Source: an uncultured bacterium
GTDB taxonomy: Bacteria > Verrucomicrobiota > Lentisphaeria > Victivallales > Victivallaceae
Reading direction: 5' to 3'
Assembly: GCA_900551245.1 (NCBI GenBank)
Contig: URVC01000070.1
Location: 1-16,779 of the forward strand
Length of the DNA stretch: 16,779 bases
Part shown: positions 15,102-16,779 of the stretch, piece by piece
Layout: each line of letters starts with the position of its first letter
Position numbering within the stretch: position 1 is the stretch's first letter
Notes under the pieces: generated by a model
What the model was told of the DNA's origin: nothing
What the model saw: only the letters and a program-made list of their open reading frames with translations
Databases searched by the model: none
Translations under genes and position numbers: made by a program

Positions 15102-16682
15102 TCAGCTCCGGGCCTCCTGCGGCGCAAGGCGGACTCCTTCCGGAACGGTGATTTCCGGCGCCTTGCCCGCTTCCTGTTCCACCAGGATCGTTCCGCGGGG
15201 AGTCGGCACGCCGATGCGCATCCATTCCAGCCCGGCGAGCCGGGGGGAGGCGGTCAGTTCGCTGCGTCCCGGCCGGGTGAACCGGATTCCGGAGAGCGTC
15301 TCGCTCAACCAGAAACAGGGTGCGGAAGCCCAGCCGTGGCAGAGGCTGTGACGCAGCCCCTTGTAGCAGTAGTTTCCGTAGTCCGCATGAAGGTCGCGCA
15401 TTCCGGGAGGAGTGAGTTCGTCGATGCGGCCGGAGTTCTCCAGCCAGTCGAGGTTGAAATCCTCCCAGAAGGTGGTTGCGCCGCGGTCGATCATCGCGCC
15501 CCAGTAGGTGCGGATCAGCTGGAGACCCTCCGGAATTTTTCCCAGTTCAGCCATGGCGTCGAGCACAAAGGCGCCGCCGAAGGTGCTGATGTTCTTCCCG
15601 GGCGAGGCGAGGAAAGTTTCGCTCCGGTCGGCGATGCCGCCGAGGATCTGCAACGCGGCGGCGGTCTTGTTCTCTTCGCAGGCGGGACGGTGGCCGGCGA
15701 GCCGGGCGATGTTACTGCGGCAGAGTTCCAGAAGCTGCCTGTCGTCGAGGGCGGCGGCGAGTTCCGCTCCCCGGCGGAAGGCGAACGCCATCAGTCCCTG
15801 CAGCCCGGCGTGCATTGCGACGGCGTCGTCATTGCTCGGCCAGTCGAGGAACCGGCGCGGCGGCAGCTGTTCTGCGCCGGTTGAGTCGATGTAGGAGGTG
15901 AATTGTTCCGCCAGGCCGCGCAGGTAGCTCTGCTGTTCCCGGAGATATTCGAGATTGCCCGAGGCGCGGAAATATTCGCTCTGGCAGATGATCCACCAGA
16001 GCGAATAGCTGGTGATGTTGTTCATCGTCGCGGGCAGGGGGGTGTCGTCGCGGACGAAGTCGAGACTGCGGGGGAGAATTTCGTGGCATCCGTACGCGGC
16101 GATCACGCTCTTGAGTTCCGGATAGAGGTCGCCCATCCAGACCAGCCGGTCGCGTTTGACGCCGTCGAAGAGGTAGTTCCCCATGCAGAGCCGGACGGTG
16201 CGCCGGGCGGTTTTCCAGATCTGGTTGAGCCGCGGATCACTGCACTCGAAGGAGCCGCACTCGTCGACGGAATATTCCAGAGAAAGCGCGAGAATGTTCT
16301 GCAGTTTGAGCTCTTCAATCGCGTCGATTCGCAGGAAGCGGAATCCGGTCGTGCCGTATTCGAACGTACCGAACGCGGGCAGCAGCAGTTCGGTGTCATG
16401 GATGGCGTGGGTCTGATCCGGACTGCCCATCGCCTCGGACGCGGATTCGCCGAACCGCAGGCGACAGCGCCCGCCGGTGCGGGTGACGATGGCGGCGCCG
16501 CCGGCAAGTTCGGTTCCGAAATCCAGCAGCAGGGCGCTTCCGGCCGGAAGCAGGGTGTCGTGTTCCCAGTGGAAGGAACTTTGACACTGTTCGTTGTTGA
16601 GAAAGCGGCTTCCGTCGCAGTTGGAGCTCCAGACAATCCGGCGGACCGGCAGATAGGTTTTCCGGCAGGCAAATGAGTTCAT
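15102..16682 (-). CDS. Cytoplasmic alpha-L-rhamnosidase-like glycoside hydrolase (GH78 type)
   Basis: The 526-residue protein has the GH78 arrangement in compact form. An N-terminal beta-sandwich (about 1-130) includes FGESASEAMG and FEYGTTGFRFLRI. An alpha/alpha-barrel (about 140-460) follows, and a short C-terminal beta domain contains GWASAPCFWLSETLSGIRF. The diagnostic DGVKRDRLVWMGD (173-185) matches the family's acidic catalytic region (D-x-x-x-R-D-x-x-x-W-x-G-D). W406-E407 in TTFWEDF and H449-G450 provide further active-site positions. It would release alpha-L-rhamnose, or a related sugar, from plant or bacterial glycans. It has no signal peptide and no extra lectin domain, so it works on imported fragments in the cytosol. 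The start at 16682 is the first ATG in frame, with a weak ribosome site. An upstream promoter is present. Other enzymes of the same clan are the main alternative. Confidence 0.82.
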   Translation of the reverse strand: MNSFACRKTYLPVRRIVWSSNCDGSRFLNNEQCQSSFHWEHDTLLPAGSALLLDFGTELAGGAAIVTRTGGRCRLRFGESASEAMGSPDQTHAIHDTELLLPAFGTFEYGTTGFRFLRIDAIEELKLQNILALSLEYSVDECGSFECSDPRLNQIWKTARRTVRLCMGNYLFDGVKRDRLVWMGDLYPELKSVIAAYGCHEILPRSLDFVRDDTPLPATMNNITSYSLWWIICQSEYFRASGNLEYLREQQSYLRGLAEQFTSYIDSTGAEQLPPRRFLDWPSNDDAVAMHAGLQGLMAFAFRRGAELAAALDDRQLLELCRSNIARLAGHRPACEENKTAAALQILGGIADRSETFLASPGKNISTFGGAFVLDAMAELGKIPEGLQLIRTYWGAMIDRGATTFWEDFNLDWLENSGRIDELTPPGMRDLHADYGNYCYKGLRHSLCHGWASAPCFWLSETLSGIRFTRPGRSELTASPRLAGLEWMRIGVPTPRGTILVEQEAGKAPEITVPEGVRLAPQEARS

Positions 16683-16722
16683 CGTTCTTCATCCCATGGT
16701 TGGATTGTTCAAAAATTTCTGC

Positions 16723-16750
16723 ATTGTCCTTCTATGTTAGGTTTTGTCAA
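16723..16750 (-). promoter_or_regulatory. Candidate promoter of the GH78 gene
   Basis: On the minus strand a perfect -35 TTGACA (16745-16750) is followed after 16 bp by GACAAT (16723-16728), about 40 bp before the start codon. The region up to the window edge is AT-rich and shows no other gene. Confidence 0.52.
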
Positions 16751-16779
16751 GTCGTTTTGTGGTATTTCTGACTTTTTCT

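Overview
The window is about 16.8 kb of GC-rich bacterial chromosome carrying eleven complete protein genes, one 5'-truncated gene with a small coupled partner, one tRNA-Leu gene, and at least two stretches of decayed coding sequence. The mix suggests an anaerobic, polysaccharide-using bacterium of the Planctomycetota/Verrucomicrobiota/Lentisphaerota group, Victivallis-like at a guess. The clues are cytoplasmic GH5 and GH78 glycosidases, a LacI regulator with its own MFS carrier, a short CstA, a PaaK-type CoA ligase and an EF-G paralogue. The taxonomic placement is an inference from gene content, not from a marker gene.

Layout. 138-1043 (+) is an EamA/DMT-type membrane protein. 1044-1405 holds no intact gene, only a degenerate minus-strand coding remnant. 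At 1406-3553 lies a divergent WYL locus: an HTH-WYL-WCX regulator (-) faces a two-gene unit (+) encoding a cytosolic, cysteine-rich SIMPL-domain protein and a lone WYL domain without DNA-binding part. Face-to-face promoters and an inverted repeat lie in the 116-bp gap between them.

3722-7957 is a tight minus-strand operon in transcription order GH5 glycosidase, LacI regulator, MFS transporter, endonuclease/exonuclease/phosphatase (EEP) lipoprotein. Gaps are 3 bp, an ATGA overlap and 31 bp. A probable promoter and candidate operator lie upstream of GH5. It reads as a self-regulated uptake and hydrolysis unit for an oligosaccharide. The divergent gene at 8317-10326 (+) is an EF-G-like GTPase with a leader of about 170 nt. 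It ends at a strong, probably bidirectional terminator shared with the convergent phenylacetate-CoA ligase gene (10458-11774, -).

11775-13444 is the disturbed part. It contains decayed coding sequence behind an intact ribosome binding site, a small gene of unknown function with a terminator, and a 5'-truncated HExxH gene whose open frame begins abruptly about 60 bp from the 3' end of tRNA-Leu(UAG). This looks like the residue of an element integrated beside the tRNA. 13487-16682 (-) holds a short CstA transporter and, upstream of it, a cytoplasmic alpha-L-rhamnosidase-like GH78 enzyme. Each has a good sigma-70-type promoter, and the tRNA promoter is embedded in the 3' end of cstA.

The least explained items are the SIMPL/lone-WYL/WYL-regulator locus, the tRNA-adjacent truncated HExxH gene, and the GH5-LacI-MFS-EEP operon with its atypical LacI protein. 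I see no CRISPR array, insertion sequence or rRNA in the window.
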